From NCBI RefSeq assembly GCF_003514505.1, contig NZ_DOPX01000010.1, forward strand, positions 1 to 64,000: a DNA stretch of 64,000 bases, read 5' to 3'. The notes beneath the pieces are model-generated. The model ran no database searches. It worked only from the letters and a program-made list of their open reading frames with translations, and was not told the DNA's origin. The position numbers and the translations under genes were made by a program. Of the stretch, positions 51,442 to 61,454 are shown one piece after another (within the stretch, counting starts at the first letter, position 1; each line of letters opens with the position of its first letter). Origin of the DNA: Proteiniclasticum sp. Its GTDB lineage: Bacteria; Bacillota; Clostridia; Clostridiales; Clostridiaceae.

Positions 51442-52620
51442 ATGGAACTGCTTAACGATCTCAAAACCATGCTCAAGAAAAATATCCGTGAATACGGCAT
51501 GTTCATTGCCCTTTTTGCCATCATGCTCGTATTCTCCATCCTCAGTGATGGCGTGTTCATGTCTCCCCGAAACATCAGCAATCTCATAAACTCCATGGGC
51601 TACATCGCCGTCCTTGCTGTGGGTATGACCCTCATTCTCATCATCAAGCACATTGATCTGTCTGTGGGATATGTGGCAGGATTTCTAGGTGCTGTGGCAG
51701 CAATGCTGATGACTTCCTGGGATCTGCCGGTGCTCCTCGTGATTCCCATCATACTCTTTCTGGGTATCCTCATTGGTCTCTTCAATGGCTTCATGGTCGC
51801 AAAGCTTCAGCTTCCAGCCTTTGTGGTTTCCCTGGCAGGCATGCTGATTTTTAGAGGAGCTCTTCTCCAGGTCACAGCAAAAACCGGAACCATCATCATC
51901 CCGAACAAAACCTTCAATAACATCGGAGTCGGTTACATCCCGGACCCCGTGAAGCTCCTTCCAGGCTTTCACACGTTGACTTTAGTCATCGGGGCACTTT
52001 TCATCGTTTTCTTCATTCTGGCCCAGTTCAAGAACCGGAAAAATAAGCTGAAATATCAGTTTGAAGTGGTGCCCATCAAGATCTTCTACATCAAGCTGGT
52101 GTTTGTATCCGCGCTCATCGCCTATGTGACCTATATCCTCTCGGACTATAACGGTCTTTCCTGGACCGTTGTCATTGTCCTCATCGTGGTGGCTCTTTAT
52201 CATTTCCTCACCACAAAGACCGTTCTTGGAAGACACATCTATGCAGTGGGTGGCAATGATGAAGCCGCAAAACTCAGCGGAATCGACGTAAAAAAGGTCA
52301 CTCTTTTCGTCTTCTCCTCCATGAGCATGCTGGCTGCCCTTTCCGGTATTCTATACACCGCAAGGCTCCAATCTGCAACGGTCACCGCAGGAACAGGATT
52401 TGAACTGGATGCCATCGCCTCTGCTTATGTGGGCGGTGTTTCCGCAGCTGGTGGTGTAGGAAAGGTCACTGGCTCCATCATCGGTGCTCTTGTTATGGCT
52501 TCACTGACCAGCGGTATGAACCTCCTGAATGTAGGCGCATCTTACCAGTACATCATCCGTGGTGCCATCCTCATTCTTGCTGTGGTTTTCGATGTGCAGA
52601 CCCGAAACAAAGCAAAATAG
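51442..52620 (+). CDS. Sugar ABC permease (GguB/XylH type)
   Basis: 392 residues from the ATG at 51442 (AGAGGAGG upstream). About ten membrane segments; CUT2 permease marks are GYVAGFLGAVAAM near the first third, TTKTVLGRHIYAVGGNDEAA and SGIDVKKVTLFVFSSMSMLA. It forms the homodimeric sugar channel. A terminator follows at 52632. Confidence 0.93.
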   Translation: MELLNDLKTMLKKNIREYGMFIALFAIMLVFSILSDGVFMSPRNISNLINSMGYIAVLAVGMTLILIIKHIDLSVGYVAGFLGAVAAMLMTSWDLPVLLVIPIILFLGILIGLFNGFMVAKLQLPAFVVSLAGMLIFRGALLQVTAKTGTIIIPNKTFNNIGVGYIPDPVKLLPGFHTLTLVIGALFIVFFILAQFKNRKNKLKYQFEVVPIKIFYIKLVFVSALIAYVTYILSDYNGLSWTVVIVLIVVALYHFLTTKTVLGRHIYAVGGNDEAAKLSGIDVKKVTLFVFSSMSMLAALSGILYTARLQSATVTAGTGFELDAIASAYVGGVSAAGGVGKVTGSIIGALVMASLTSGMNLLNVGASYQYIIRGAILILAVVFDVQTRNKAK

Positions 52621-52631
52621 TGCAACAAAGA

Positions 52632-52665
52632 AAGGAACCACCCAAAATGGATGGTTCCTCTTTTT
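52632..52665. terminator. Terminator after the sugar permease, shared with the surface-protein gene
   Basis: AGGAACCACCC with GGATGGTTCCT (8-bp perfect, then 2 more around one mismatch), followed by CTTTTT on the plus strand and a weaker TTTCTTT on the minus strand. It separates convergent genes. Confidence 0.82.
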
Positions 52666-52737
52666 CTGTCCTTAGGAGATTCTGGCGTGAGCCATGGACT
52701 CTCCTTTTTACTTTATTTTTCTGTCACTGGAAGATGT

Positions 52738-55700
52738 CTAGTACTTGGTTGTATTATAAAAAGCATTCATCTCCCAGAAAGGAACATAGGTCTCAGAGTG
52801 TGCTGCGATGTAGATTGGACCAGATTTCTTTAATGTAATCTCATAGGTGAAGCTTGTGGTCTGGTCTGTAATGGCAGGCTTATATGGGAACTGACCAGGG
52901 TCTGCTGTGTAAACGGATGTCTTTCCGGTCTTCTTCACTGGCAAAGGTGTCTCACCCACATAGAGGTGAATCTTCTTTAATGAGAATCCAGACTCCATCT
53001 CGTATCTTAAAGATACCAGCTTGTCATGGTACTCTACATAAAGTTTACCTGCGAGAAGTCCCTTGGTGACATCATTCTGTCCTGCTCCTGTATAGATTGG
53101 GAAGATGTAGCTGCCTTCAGGAAGAGGTCCATTGGTCCATCCCCATTTGGCATTTTCAACTAGAGTATTGATTGGGATGGCATAGTCTCCACCAAAGGCC
53201 CATCCGGTCTCCATATAGAGCATCTGTCTGACTTCCACAATCTCTGTGTCACTGTCTCTGATCTCATTGGGAAGCCCTGCAGGATTTGCAAGAACAGATG
53301 CTGTATTTTCCAGCATACCGATGTCTGCGGTGGTAAGCAGTCTTGTGTACTGCACTTCTTCAGAAGCGCCAATGGCTAAGGAGCCTGTAAATCCAGCTAA
53401 AGTTCCTGCCAGAGTATCTTTCACAACAACGTTCACAAGATCAATGTCTCCTGTATTTGTGATTTTCACCGTGTAGGTCAGGGTATCGCCCACATGAGCC
53501 ATGGAGGTATTGACGCTCTTCTCCAGCTTGATATGAGGATGTACCAGATCTACCGATACGCTGTCTTCCAGTTCAAACTTAGAAAGAAGCTCAAATCCCA
53601 TTGGACTTGCAGTAAGCTTCACGGTGTTCTTCAGCTCAGTCCAGCCATACTTCGTCATGTAGTCAGGATCGTCAGTGGCTTTGACCACATATGGAACCTT
53701 AAAGGTCTTTGTCATGCCCGAGGCAAGTTCAAAGGTCTCATCAAGGCCCAGCATTGGATCCGTTACATGCACCTTCATATCTGGTGCGAAGTCTTCCTTT
53801 GTCAGATTCTTCACGGTAATGGTGTAATTGATGGTATCGCCCACCTTGGAGATCTCGGTATCTGCTGTCTTCTCTATGGAGATGTCCGGTACGAAGAGCT
53901 TCACTTCATGAGAATCCGATGCATTCAGGATGTTCGGGAATCCCTTAGGAGATGCGGTGACAGAAGCCGTGTTCTTCACAGGGCTCATATCTTCAGGCTT
54001 AATCATGTAGGTATAGGTGTACTCCTTGGACTCACCAGATGCAATTTCCGCATCGGTCACTACGTTTCCTGCATGATCATCCACAACGGAGTAGATAAGA
54101 TTTGGTGCATCCATGGAGCTGGTATTCTTTACAATAATCTTATAGTTGATGGTGTCACCAATCATCGAAACGGTCTTGTCTGCGGTTTTCTCGATGGTGA
54201 TGCCAGGCTGGAACAGCTCTACCGTATGTGTATCCGAACCTGTGACTTCCTTGACAAACAGTCCGCTGACATACTTATACGTCGCTGTGACACTGTTGAT
54301 GAATGGATCCTTTGCATCTGCTGGGATGACAAACGTCTTAGTGATCTTCTCTTTCTCGCCCACTGCCAAAGTCTTCTTGGCAAAGAGTGCGGTCAGATCA
54401 AAGTCAAAGGTCTTGTCATATACAGACACCAGTTCCAGAGGAACATCACCGATGTTCTCTACTTCAAAGCTGTACGTGACTTCATCTCCAATCTTCGACA
54501 GAGGATCTCCGTCTTTAGTGATCTTTATGATTGGATGAAGCACTGTGGTTTCGGCAAATGCGCTGCCTCTATAGACGTTCGGGAACTTCTCGAAGGAGGT
54601 CACAAAGGAAGCTTCATTCTTAATGACAGATCCTCTCTCCGCATCCATTGGAATCACATAGTTCATCTCTTCTCCGTCAAAGGTCTTGGATTCTCCTGGC
54701 AGAAGTTTGAAAGTCTTTGCGGCTCCACCAACAAATCCTAGAAGCTCATCTGTCAGTACAAAGGTTGTTTCAGGTGTATCTTCTGAGCTTAGGTTCTTCA
54801 CCGTAATGGTGTAGTGGACCGTCTCTCCAGGTACGGCTTTTGCTTTGTCCACTTTCTTTTCAATGCTGTAGCTTGGCTGGAAGAGATTTACGCTGTGCTT
54901 GGAATCTGAAGATACTTCTTTCGAGAAGGCACCATTGACATATTTATAAGTCGCCGTAACGCTGTTCAGGAATGGGTCTTCTGCGCCTTCTGGAATCAGG
55001 AAGGATTTTGTGACCTTCTCCTTCTCTCCCACACCTAGGGTATTTTTCAGGAAGAGCGAGGTGAGGTCAAAATCAAAGGTGCTGTCATAAATCTTTACTT
55101 TTTCCAGTGGCACATCGCCGATATTCTCCACTTCAAAGCTGTAGGTGGTTTCATCACCAATCTTGGAGAGTTCATCGCCTGTTTTTGTGATCTTTATCAT
55201 TGGATATACAATGGTCGTTTCAGCAAATGCAGTTCCACTGTACTTATTTGGGAAGTTCTCAAAGGAGGTGACATAGGAGGCTTCATTCTTGATGATGGAA
55301 CCTCTTGCCGCATCCATTGGAATGGTATAGTTCATCTCTTCTCCGTCAAAGATCTTGCTCTCTCCTGGGAGAAGCTTGAAGGTTTTTGCTGTGGCATCTT
55401 TAAACCCAAGCAGCTCATCTGTGAGAACAAAGGTTGTTTCTGGAGTGTCTTCTGAACTTAGATTCTTCACAGTCACTGTATAGTGCACTGTCTCTCCGGG
55501 AACTGCTGTCGCCTTGTCTACCTTCTTCTCAATGCTGTAACTTGGCTGGAAAAGATTCAGGCTGCTGGTGGCGCTGCTTGAAGTTTCCTTGGTGAAAGCA
55601 CCATTGACATATTTATAGGTTGCCATGACGCTGTTCACGAATGGATCTTCTGCATCTTCCGGAATCATAAAGGACTGCTGAACACTTTCTTTTTCCCCAA

Positions 55701-57822
55701 CACCAAGGGTATCTTTCAGGAACAGTGGTGTCAGATCAAATTCAAAGGTGTCATCCACAATTTTTACTTTTTCCAGAGGCACATCACCGATGTTCTCCAC
55801 CTCAAAGGTATACAGAGCCATATCTCCAATCTTGGAGAGCCCTTCCCCAGTCTTTGTGATCTTGATGATGGGATAAACCACTGTGGTGTCTACGGAAGCG
55901 CTGCCGTCGTAGACATTCGGGAAGTTCTCAAAGGAGGTCACAAAGGAAGCTGTGTTCGTAATGACAGAACCTCTCTCCGCATCTTCTGGAATCACATAGT
56001 TCATTTCTTCACCGTCGAAGATCTTACTTTCTCCTGGGAGAAGTTTAAAGGTTTTTGCTGTAGCGTCTTTGAATCCAAGCAGTTCATCTGTCAGCACAAA
56101 GGTCGTCTCTGGTGTGTCTTCTGAACTTGTATTCTTCACAGTCACTGTATAGTGTACCGTTTCTCCAGGTACTGCCTTTGCTTTATCCACTTTCTTTTCA
56201 ATGCTGTAGCTGGGCTGGAAGAGGTTTGTATCATGGGTTGCTTCGCCTTTGGCTTCTGCTTCCATATACTTGTACACAGCCGATACCTTGTTGACAAAAG
56301 GATCGTCTTCCGTTTCAGGAACATTCATCTCAAACTCATGACTCTCCGTTGCCCCCACTGCCAGGCTTGGTCCGAATCCGTTGGCAACAGATCCTGCGTC
56401 CAGTGGACCAAACTTGTCATCTGTGATGCTTACAAGCTCCAGTGGCACATTACCTGTATTCTTTACTGTTACTGTGAACTTGATGGCATCTCCAATCTTT
56501 GAAAGGGTGTCTCCTGTTTTTGTCACTTCAATCTTTGGATCAGGCAAGAAGTTACCAAAATCCACTCCGGATATAATGGTATCTCCCGAATCTGGCATCA
56601 GCATGGATGGAATCCTCCATCTCCAGCTTCCCTCGCCCAGAACGTCCTCCTTATAAGAAGTGGCACCAATGGGCAGCGACTCCACTTTGTTTGGATAGGT
56701 CTGCATATAGTTTGGTTCCATCATCTCATAAATAAGAAGCTCTGAACCGTAGGACAGCTCTTCAAACATATATACACCACTCGTATCTGTCTTGGTCTCC
56801 AGAGGCACCAGAATGTCCTCAATCTTACCGATGAGCTTGATGGTCCAGTTTGGAAGACCTGGCTCTCCTTCATCAAACATTCCGTTGTTGTTGGCATCCA
56901 GGAACTTTTTACCTGTCACTGTACGGTAGCTTTCAGGAGTATCCGGAAGCTGCACATCTCTGCTTCCTTTTACGTCCAGCATACCAAAGTGTCCGCTGGA
57001 TCCTGTCTCAGGTCCTGAACCATATCCAATGGGATCAAAGTCCAGAACATTATAGATATAGCCTCCCCAGCCTGCAGGTGCGCCACTGGCATAGGCTTTC
57101 TGAAGATCTCTTGAGAAAATGGAGGTTCTGGCCAGGTGAAGCTCAAAATAAATGTAGAATGAATCTACAGTATTGGGATCCTTTCCCTGGGCCTCCAATG
57201 CATTCATAATATCTTCCGCAGTGACAATAAAAGCTCTTTTCTGATCGTAAATACTGCCCACTTGACCAATGGTTCCAGTTATTGCAGAGCGGTTCATCTG
57301 AGAGTTTGGCAGGTTCAGCAGTTCATATCCGTCCCAGGCGTTTTCTCCCGGATGGTTCTGAGCGATGTTCACGTTCTCCGGTGTGCCCAGTGGATAAGCA
57401 TTTCCATCTGCCATGGGCCATCCTTCTGCAAAACCAAGCTCATCTGTACCAACCTGAATGCCCTTCACCAGGTCCACAAACATGCCCCACTCACCACTGC
57501 CACCAAGAGGATACGCTGCACTATACCAGATGGTCAGATCCGGAAAATTCTGGAATCCTGGGTAAAGACTCTGGAAATTGGAGATCTTTGCTCTTCCTGG
57601 GAAGTATTCTCCTTCTGCATAGGATTTACCAAGGTTACCCGTCGTCCAGTCGCCGTCCCAATCCTTTGTGTCCACATTAAATCCTTCTAAGGTAACACTG
57701 CCATCAAAATCTGCAGAATACACAATTTTCGTACCGAAGTTCAGCGTCATCACCATGAGAAATGCAATCAGTGCCGAAAGTCCTTTCAGCACCCGCCCAC
57801 GACGCATTTTGTAGGCTGCCAT
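52738..57822 (-). CDS. Large secreted repeat protein (SdrD B-like plus DUF11/CARDB-type domains)
   Basis: About 1694 residues from the ATG at 57822 (MAAYKMRRGRVLKG); other starts up to 57915 are in frame. The signal segment KGLSALIAFLMVMTLNFGTK ends near YSA. After an N-terminal domain of about 320 residues comes an SdrD B-like domain (KKFLDANNNGMFDEGEPGLP). A series of DUF11/CARDB-like beta domains then follows, with KITKTGDELSKIGD and TVHYTVTVKNTSSEDTPET types. Three consecutive units repeat with a period of exactly 669 bp. The C-terminus (about 190 residues) has a cell-surface appearance but no LPXTG or membrane anchor. Likely an adhesin or S-layer-associated protein. Confidence 0.85.
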   Translation of the reverse strand: MAAYKMRRGRVLKGLSALIAFLMVMTLNFGTKIVYSADFDGSVTLEGFNVDTKDWDGDWTTGNLGKSYAEGEYFPGRAKISNFQSLYPGFQNFPDLTIWYSAAYPLGGSGEWGMFVDLVKGIQVGTDELGFAEGWPMADGNAYPLGTPENVNIAQNHPGENAWDGYELLNLPNSQMNRSAITGTIGQVGSIYDQKRAFIVTAEDIMNALEAQGKDPNTVDSFYIYFELHLARTSIFSRDLQKAYASGAPAGWGGYIYNVLDFDPIGYGSGPETGSSGHFGMLDVKGSRDVQLPDTPESYRTVTGKKFLDANNNGMFDEGEPGLPNWTIKLIGKIEDILVPLETKTDTSGVYMFEELSYGSELLIYEMMEPNYMQTYPNKVESLPIGATSYKEDVLGEGSWRWRIPSMLMPDSGDTIISGVDFGNFLPDPKIEVTKTGDTLSKIGDAIKFTVTVKNTGNVPLELVSITDDKFGPLDAGSVANGFGPSLAVGATESHEFEMNVPETEDDPFVNKVSAVYKYMEAEAKGEATHDTNLFQPSYSIEKKVDKAKAVPGETVHYTVTVKNTSSEDTPETTFVLTDELLGFKDATAKTFKLLPGESKIFDGEEMNYVIPEDAERGSVITNTASFVTSFENFPNVYDGSASVDTTVVYPIIKITKTGEGLSKIGDMALYTFEVENIGDVPLEKVKIVDDTFEFDLTPLFLKDTLGVGEKESVQQSFMIPEDAEDPFVNSVMATYKYVNGAFTKETSSSATSSLNLFQPSYSIEKKVDKATAVPGETVHYTVTVKNLSSEDTPETTFVLTDELLGFKDATAKTFKLLPGESKIFDGEEMNYTIPMDAARGSIIKNEASYVTSFENFPNKYSGTAFAETTIVYPMIKITKTGDELSKIGDETTYSFEVENIGDVPLEKVKIYDSTFDFDLTSLFLKNTLGVGEKEKVTKSFLIPEGAEDPFLNSVTATYKYVNGAFSKEVSSDSKHSVNLFQPSYSIEKKVDKAKAVPGETVHYTITVKNLSSEDTPETTFVLTDELLGFVGGAAKTFKLLPGESKTFDGEEMNYVIPMDAERGSVIKNEASFVTSFEKFPNVYRGSAFAETTVLHPIIKITKDGDPLSKIGDEVTYSFEVENIGDVPLELVSVYDKTFDFDLTALFAKKTLAVGEKEKITKTFVIPADAKDPFINSVTATYKYVSGLFVKEVTGSDTHTVELFQPGITIEKTADKTVSMIGDTINYKIIVKNTSSMDAPNLIYSVVDDHAGNVVTDAEIASGESKEYTYTYMIKPEDMSPVKNTASVTASPKGFPNILNASDSHEVKLFVPDISIEKTADTEISKVGDTINYTITVKNLTKEDFAPDMKVHVTDPMLGLDETFELASGMTKTFKVPYVVKATDDPDYMTKYGWTELKNTVKLTASPMGFELLSKFELEDSVSVDLVHPHIKLEKSVNTSMAHVGDTLTYTVKITNTGDIDLVNVVVKDTLAGTLAGFTGSLAIGASEEVQYTRLLTTADIGMLENTASVLANPAGLPNEIRDSDTEIVEVRQMLYMETGWAFGGDYAIPINTLVENAKWGWTNGPLPEGSYIFPIYTGAGQNDVTKGLLAGKLYVEYHDKLVSLRYEMESGFSLKKIHLYVGETPLPVKKTGKTSVYTADPGQFPYKPAITDQTTSFTYEITLKKSGPIYIAAHSETYVPFWEMNAFYNTTKY
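54204..56210 (-). repeat. Three tandem 669-bp repeats within the surface protein gene
   Basis: Corresponding points recur at 54204, 54873, 55542 and 56211, each exactly 669 bases (223 codons) apart. Units are 54204-54872, 54873-55541 and 55542-56210. Each unit encodes two beta domains (one with VPGETVHYTVTVKN, one with SKIGDEVTYSFEVENIGDVP type). Similarity is high but not total, so the units are old enough to have drifted, or kept similar by gene conversion. Confidence 0.85.
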
Positions 57823-57944
57823 TCTTCTGCACATCCTTTCACGCAATTTGCGTTTAATAAGAAACAGGAACGTTGTCTCTGGCAATAATTGATAATGAGA
57901 CCTTTGGATACGCATAGAGTAATTAGCAATCCATATCAGTTCTT

Positions 57945-57960
57945 ATATTTGTACAAATAT
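57945..57960. promoter_or_regulatory. 16-bp perfect palindrome upstream of the surface protein gene
   Basis: ATATTTGTACAAATAT is its own reverse complement. It lies about 30 bases upstream of the longest possible start. The rest of the 57916-58280 stretch is AT-rich with another short palindrome (ATCATATATGAT) and no gene; a sigma-type promoter for the surface protein could not be fixed. Confidence 0.45.
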
Positions 57961-58284
57961 GTTTAAAATCATTTAATTTTAATTCCTAGTATTTCTATCA
58001 TATATGATGCTTTATAGTTGGATTTTATCAATATTATCAAGCAAATTCAATACTCTTATCCCTCATATCCGAAAGTTTATAAACATCATTCGCATTTCTC
58101 ATCCTTAACATTTTATACATTTATTCTTATGTGTATTTTAATTTAATTTCTTTTTATTGGTAAAAATCATAGAATTCGACATTTTCATAGTTGGCTGAAT
58201 TGAAAGCTGCAAGGCTGCCTTCAGCACATGCATCTCTAGCAGGCACGAAATTCCACAAGACCCACTGCTATTTCAGGTCCTATA

Positions 58285-58315
58285 TTGACTCTAAAGCTGC
58301 TTCATACCTTATAAT
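58285..58315 (+). promoter_or_regulatory. MerR-type promoter with 19-bp spacer
   Basis: TTGACT (58285-58290), 19 bases, TATAAT (58310-58315). Over-long 19-bp spacers are the mark of MerR-activated promoters; it lies 30 bases before a MerR-type gene, so autoregulation is likely. Confidence 0.75.
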
Positions 58316-58344
58316 GAAGAAAAGATACAGAAAGGATTGACTTC

Positions 58345-59784
58345 ATGAAGATTAAAGATGTAGAAAAGCGCACACAAATGGACCGGGCGACCTTATATTA
58401 TTATGAGAAAGAAGGACTCCTGTCTCCAGAGAGAACCGAAAACGGATACCGAATCTATAGTGCAGAAGATCTCCTTATGATTGAAAAAATCAAACTGCTC
58501 CGCTCTCTTCAGATATCCATTGAAGAGTTAAAGGCAATGAAAAGAGATGACACCTCTCTTTCTTCTGTTCTGGAAACTCAGCTGGAACTCCTCTCTTCTG
58601 AAGAAAAGAAATCCCAGGACGCTAAAGAAATATGCCAGAAGATGCTTGCTCAAGGAGAAACTTTTGTGACTCTCTACCCAGAGCAGTACCTGAAATCAGA
58701 GGAAGACACCACATTCCTGAATAGATATGAGGATTTTCCCGAGGAGCTGCCTCAAGTCTATGATCCTATCCGCAGATTCTTTGCCAGATTCTTTGATTTT
58801 ACCCTCTATGCTACCCTTTGGTATCTGACGCTTTATCTCACCCTGCGCATCGATCTTCAGAACCGACCTTTCCTTTATCTCATACTAGATCAGATGGTTA
58901 CGATGGTTCTGATGCTTTTTGTGGAGCCAGTGTTATTGACCCTTTATAAAACAACTCCCGGAAAGAGGATTCTTGGATTGTGGATAGAACGCCGTGACGG
59001 TACACCACTTCAGTATCATGAGGGTTTCTCCAGAACTTTTCTGGTGCTTTTGGAAGGTATGGGATTTTTAGTTCCTCTCATCACACTCTTTACTCATATT
59101 ATTTCCTACAACAGGTGTATCCAGGGAGAAAATCAGCCTTGGGATAAGAGCATCGCTTACCGAATTAAAGACCGAAAGATTCTAAGAGGTGTTCTACTTG
59201 GAGTATTGTTGACTATTCTTCTCAGCATCACTGCGCTCATCCAGTACGTATACTTCATGCCACCAAACCGGGGAAACTTGACGGTGGAAGAGTTTACAGA
59301 AAACTTCAACCACTATCAAAGAATCTACGACCTCCAACTGAATGGTAAGAGGCTGAAGTCTTCTGCAGCATGGGAATCACCTTACGACTTCAGAGATCTT
59401 TATCTTCCACACCATGTGACTACACCGCCAAATCTGATCTTCACCATGAAAGACGGTTTCGTAGAAGCGGTATCCTTTGATATCGATGTAAGAGACACAG
59501 ACTTCTATGTCTATCACTATGGAGAATACATGAGCCTCATCAGTCTGGCTTTGATGACACCTGAACTGAACCTGGCCGCCACCCGGGAGAAAGCAGACAA
59601 ACTTGTGGACTACTTTTCCTGGAACTCCTCCTCTTCCTTTACAATGAGTGTTTTGGGGGTGGATATCAACAATGATGTCCTGTTTGAAGGTTTTGAGGAA
59701 ACACACAACCACACCATGCCTCTCCGGGATGTAGAGACCAATTTCTACAGACAAAAGTTTCTTGCTGCTAAATCTATTCCCTAA
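58345..59784 (+). CDS. MerR-type HTH fused to RDD membrane domain and C-terminal domain
   Basis: 479 residues. The N-terminal HTH_MerR domain is clear: VEKRTQMDRATLYYYEKEGL and RTENGYRIYSAEDLLMIEKI. A coiled linker follows. Residues about 140-280 form an RDD-like domain with three or four membrane segments (VYDPIRRFFARFFDFTLYA, TTPGKRILGLWIERRDG). One more membrane segment near 285-305 precedes a C-terminal domain of about 170 residues, probably extracellular. It would be a DNA-binding regulator fixed in the membrane. A perfect terminator follows. The gene is monocistronic. Confidence 0.82.
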   Translation: MKIKDVEKRTQMDRATLYYYEKEGLLSPERTENGYRIYSAEDLLMIEKIKLLRSLQISIEELKAMKRDDTSLSSVLETQLELLSSEEKKSQDAKEICQKMLAQGETFVTLYPEQYLKSEEDTTFLNRYEDFPEELPQVYDPIRRFFARFFDFTLYATLWYLTLYLTLRIDLQNRPFLYLILDQMVTMVLMLFVEPVLLTLYKTTPGKRILGLWIERRDGTPLQYHEGFSRTFLVLLEGMGFLVPLITLFTHIISYNRCIQGENQPWDKSIAYRIKDRKILRGVLLGVLLTILLSITALIQYVYFMPPNRGNLTVEEFTENFNHYQRIYDLQLNGKRLKSSAAWESPYDFRDLYLPHHVTTPPNLIFTMKDGFVEAVSFDIDVRDTDFYVYHYGEYMSLISLALMTPELNLAATREKADKLVDYFSWNSSSSFTMSVLGVDINNDVLFEGFEETHNHTMPLRDVETNFYRQKFLAAKSIP

Positions 59785-59790
59785 CAAAGT

Positions 59791-59837
59791 AAAAGCAAAG
59801 GAGTTCGATAGCGTATCGGATTCCTTTGCTTTTGTAT
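59791..59837. terminator. Terminator between the MerR-RDD and MATE genes
   Basis: A perfect 12-bp stem AAAAGCAAAGGA with TCCTTTGCTTTT, with an inner CGATA/TATCG stem, and T-rich ends on both sides; convergent genes share it. Confidence 0.9.
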
Positions 59838-59881
59838 TATGTAATACAGTTCAATAGTTATCTCTAATTGGATGTAGCTTT

Positions 59882-61288
59882 CTACAATACTTCTTTTGTC
59901 CATCGGTTGGACTGATAGATATAGTATCCATAAAGCACCACCAGGATATTGGAGACATTCATGGCAATCCAGACACCTCTCTGACCTAACCCAGTGAACT
60001 GGTTGAAGATGAGAATCAAAGGGATTCTCACAAGCCAAAGCCTTCCAATGGCCATGAACATGGAGTAGTTTGTATGCCCCGCTCCCTGGAAGAGGCCCTG
60101 AAAGATGGAGAAAAGCCCCATGAGTGGGATGGTCGGCAGGATATAAATAAGGTACTCCAAGCTTTGGGACACCATGAGCTCTTCTGCTGTTGGGGTGAAG
60201 AAATAAATCAGCTCCGTTCTGAAGATATAGATAAGTGCACTGCCCACGAGACTGATGAGAAGGGAAAGCTTCACCGCTTTCCAGAAGCCTTCCTTGACCC
60301 GCTCCGGATTCTTCGCTCCCATATTCTGTCCTACGATGGAGGTGAGCCCTGACCCAATGCCCATGGCAGGCATCATGATGATGTTGTTGATGCGGTTGAT
60401 GAGAGCAAAAGCTGCTAAAAGTGATGTACCATAGGATGCGATAAAGGTGTTGAGTAGAATGAATCCAAAAGCAGCACCTGACTGCCCCGTGGCACTGGGG
60501 AGTCCCACCTTCACAATCCGCTTCAGCTTCTTTGTTTCCAGAGGAATGTTTTTAAAAGACACCGAAAACGCCTTGGATGTTTTTCTCATCATGTAGTAAC
60601 CAAGAAACATCAGCACCACATGAGCAATAGAGGTAGCAGCTGCTGCCCCTCCTACCCCCATGCCAAGTCCACGGATTCCTAATAGGGGTATTTCTGAAAA
60701 AATGAAAAATGGATCCAGAATGATATTCACCACCGCCGCGATGCTGTTGACGATGGTGGAGGATTTCGTATTTCCTTGGGCATTCATGATGGCCATGAAC
60801 CCCATAAAAAGGATATGCGGAGGCACACCCAGGAAAATGATCTTCAGATACTCTGTGGAAAGAGCTCCAAATCGGCCCTCACCACCCATGAACTGAATGA
60901 TATAGGGTGATGAGATATAGCCTAGCCCTCCGAGAATCAGTCCAATAAACCCACTGAAGAGGATCACATGATATGCGTACTCTTTTGCTTCCTTCTGCTT
61001 GTTTCTCCCGATGAGCTGGGCGAGGATCGAGGTTCCCGCAATCTGAACACCCATGCCGATGGCCTGAAAAAGAAACATCACGGGATTCACAAAAGATACT
61101 GCAGCAAACTCCGTGGTGCCAAGCTGCCCCACAAAGTAAGCATCTGCCATATTGTAGAGCGTCATGATGAGATTATTCACTATGAGTGGAAAAGAGATCA
61201 TAAGAAGAACTGAGTACATGGGACCATTTAAGATCATCTCCGTCTTGGATGCTTTTTTCACCATGTTTATTTGTTCTGTTTCCGCCAT
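59882..61288 (-). CDS. MATE-family multidrug/metabolite exporter
   Basis: 468 residues from the ATG at 61288 (GGGAGGGG upstream); a longer frame starts at 61339. Twelve membrane segments in two similar halves. Typical pieces are YNMADAYFVGQLGTTEFAAV and INNIIMMPAMGIGSGLTSIV. Exports drugs or cationic compounds by sodium or proton antiport. Monocistronic. Confidence 0.92.
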   Translation of the reverse strand: MAETEQINMVKKASKTEMILNGPMYSVLLMISFPLIVNNLIMTLYNMADAYFVGQLGTTEFAAVSFVNPVMFLFQAIGMGVQIAGTSILAQLIGRNKQKEAKEYAYHVILFSGFIGLILGGLGYISSPYIIQFMGGEGRFGALSTEYLKIIFLGVPPHILFMGFMAIMNAQGNTKSSTIVNSIAAVVNIILDPFFIFSEIPLLGIRGLGMGVGGAAAATSIAHVVLMFLGYYMMRKTSKAFSVSFKNIPLETKKLKRIVKVGLPSATGQSGAAFGFILLNTFIASYGTSLLAAFALINRINNIIMMPAMGIGSGLTSIVGQNMGAKNPERVKEGFWKAVKLSLLISLVGSALIYIFRTELIYFFTPTAEELMVSQSLEYLIYILPTIPLMGLFSIFQGLFQGAGHTNYSMFMAIGRLWLVRIPLILIFNQFTGLGQRGVWIAMNVSNILVVLYGYYIYQSNRWTKEVL

Positions 61289-61418
61289 CTTTATCCCCTC
61301 CCTTGCACTGGTGCAAAACCCACTGTGATGAAATCTCATTCTTTCTGATATAGTTCAATATACCATGTTTTCCCGGTGTACTGGACTTCTCTCCGGTACA
61401 GATTCTCCTCTAAAAGAT

Positions 61419-61448
61419 ACAAAAGGGAAGCACCCGCTTCCCTTTTGT
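61419..61448 (-). terminator. Terminator of the PadR/DUF2812 operon
   Basis: A perfect 13-bp stem ACAAAAGGGAAGC with GCTTCCCTTTTGT and a 4-base loop. The right arm ends in TTTTGT on the minus strand. It lies about 6 bases after the stop at 61455. Confidence 0.85.
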
Positions 61449-61454
61449 ACTCCA

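Noticed and set aside
53494..54741. 415-codon plus-strand frame inside the surface protein gene
   Set aside because: It lies opposite the repeat region; open frames there come from the repetitive codon use. No start signal.
54204..56210. CRISPR array
   Set aside because: The repeats are 669-bp coding units without short repeats and unique spacers.
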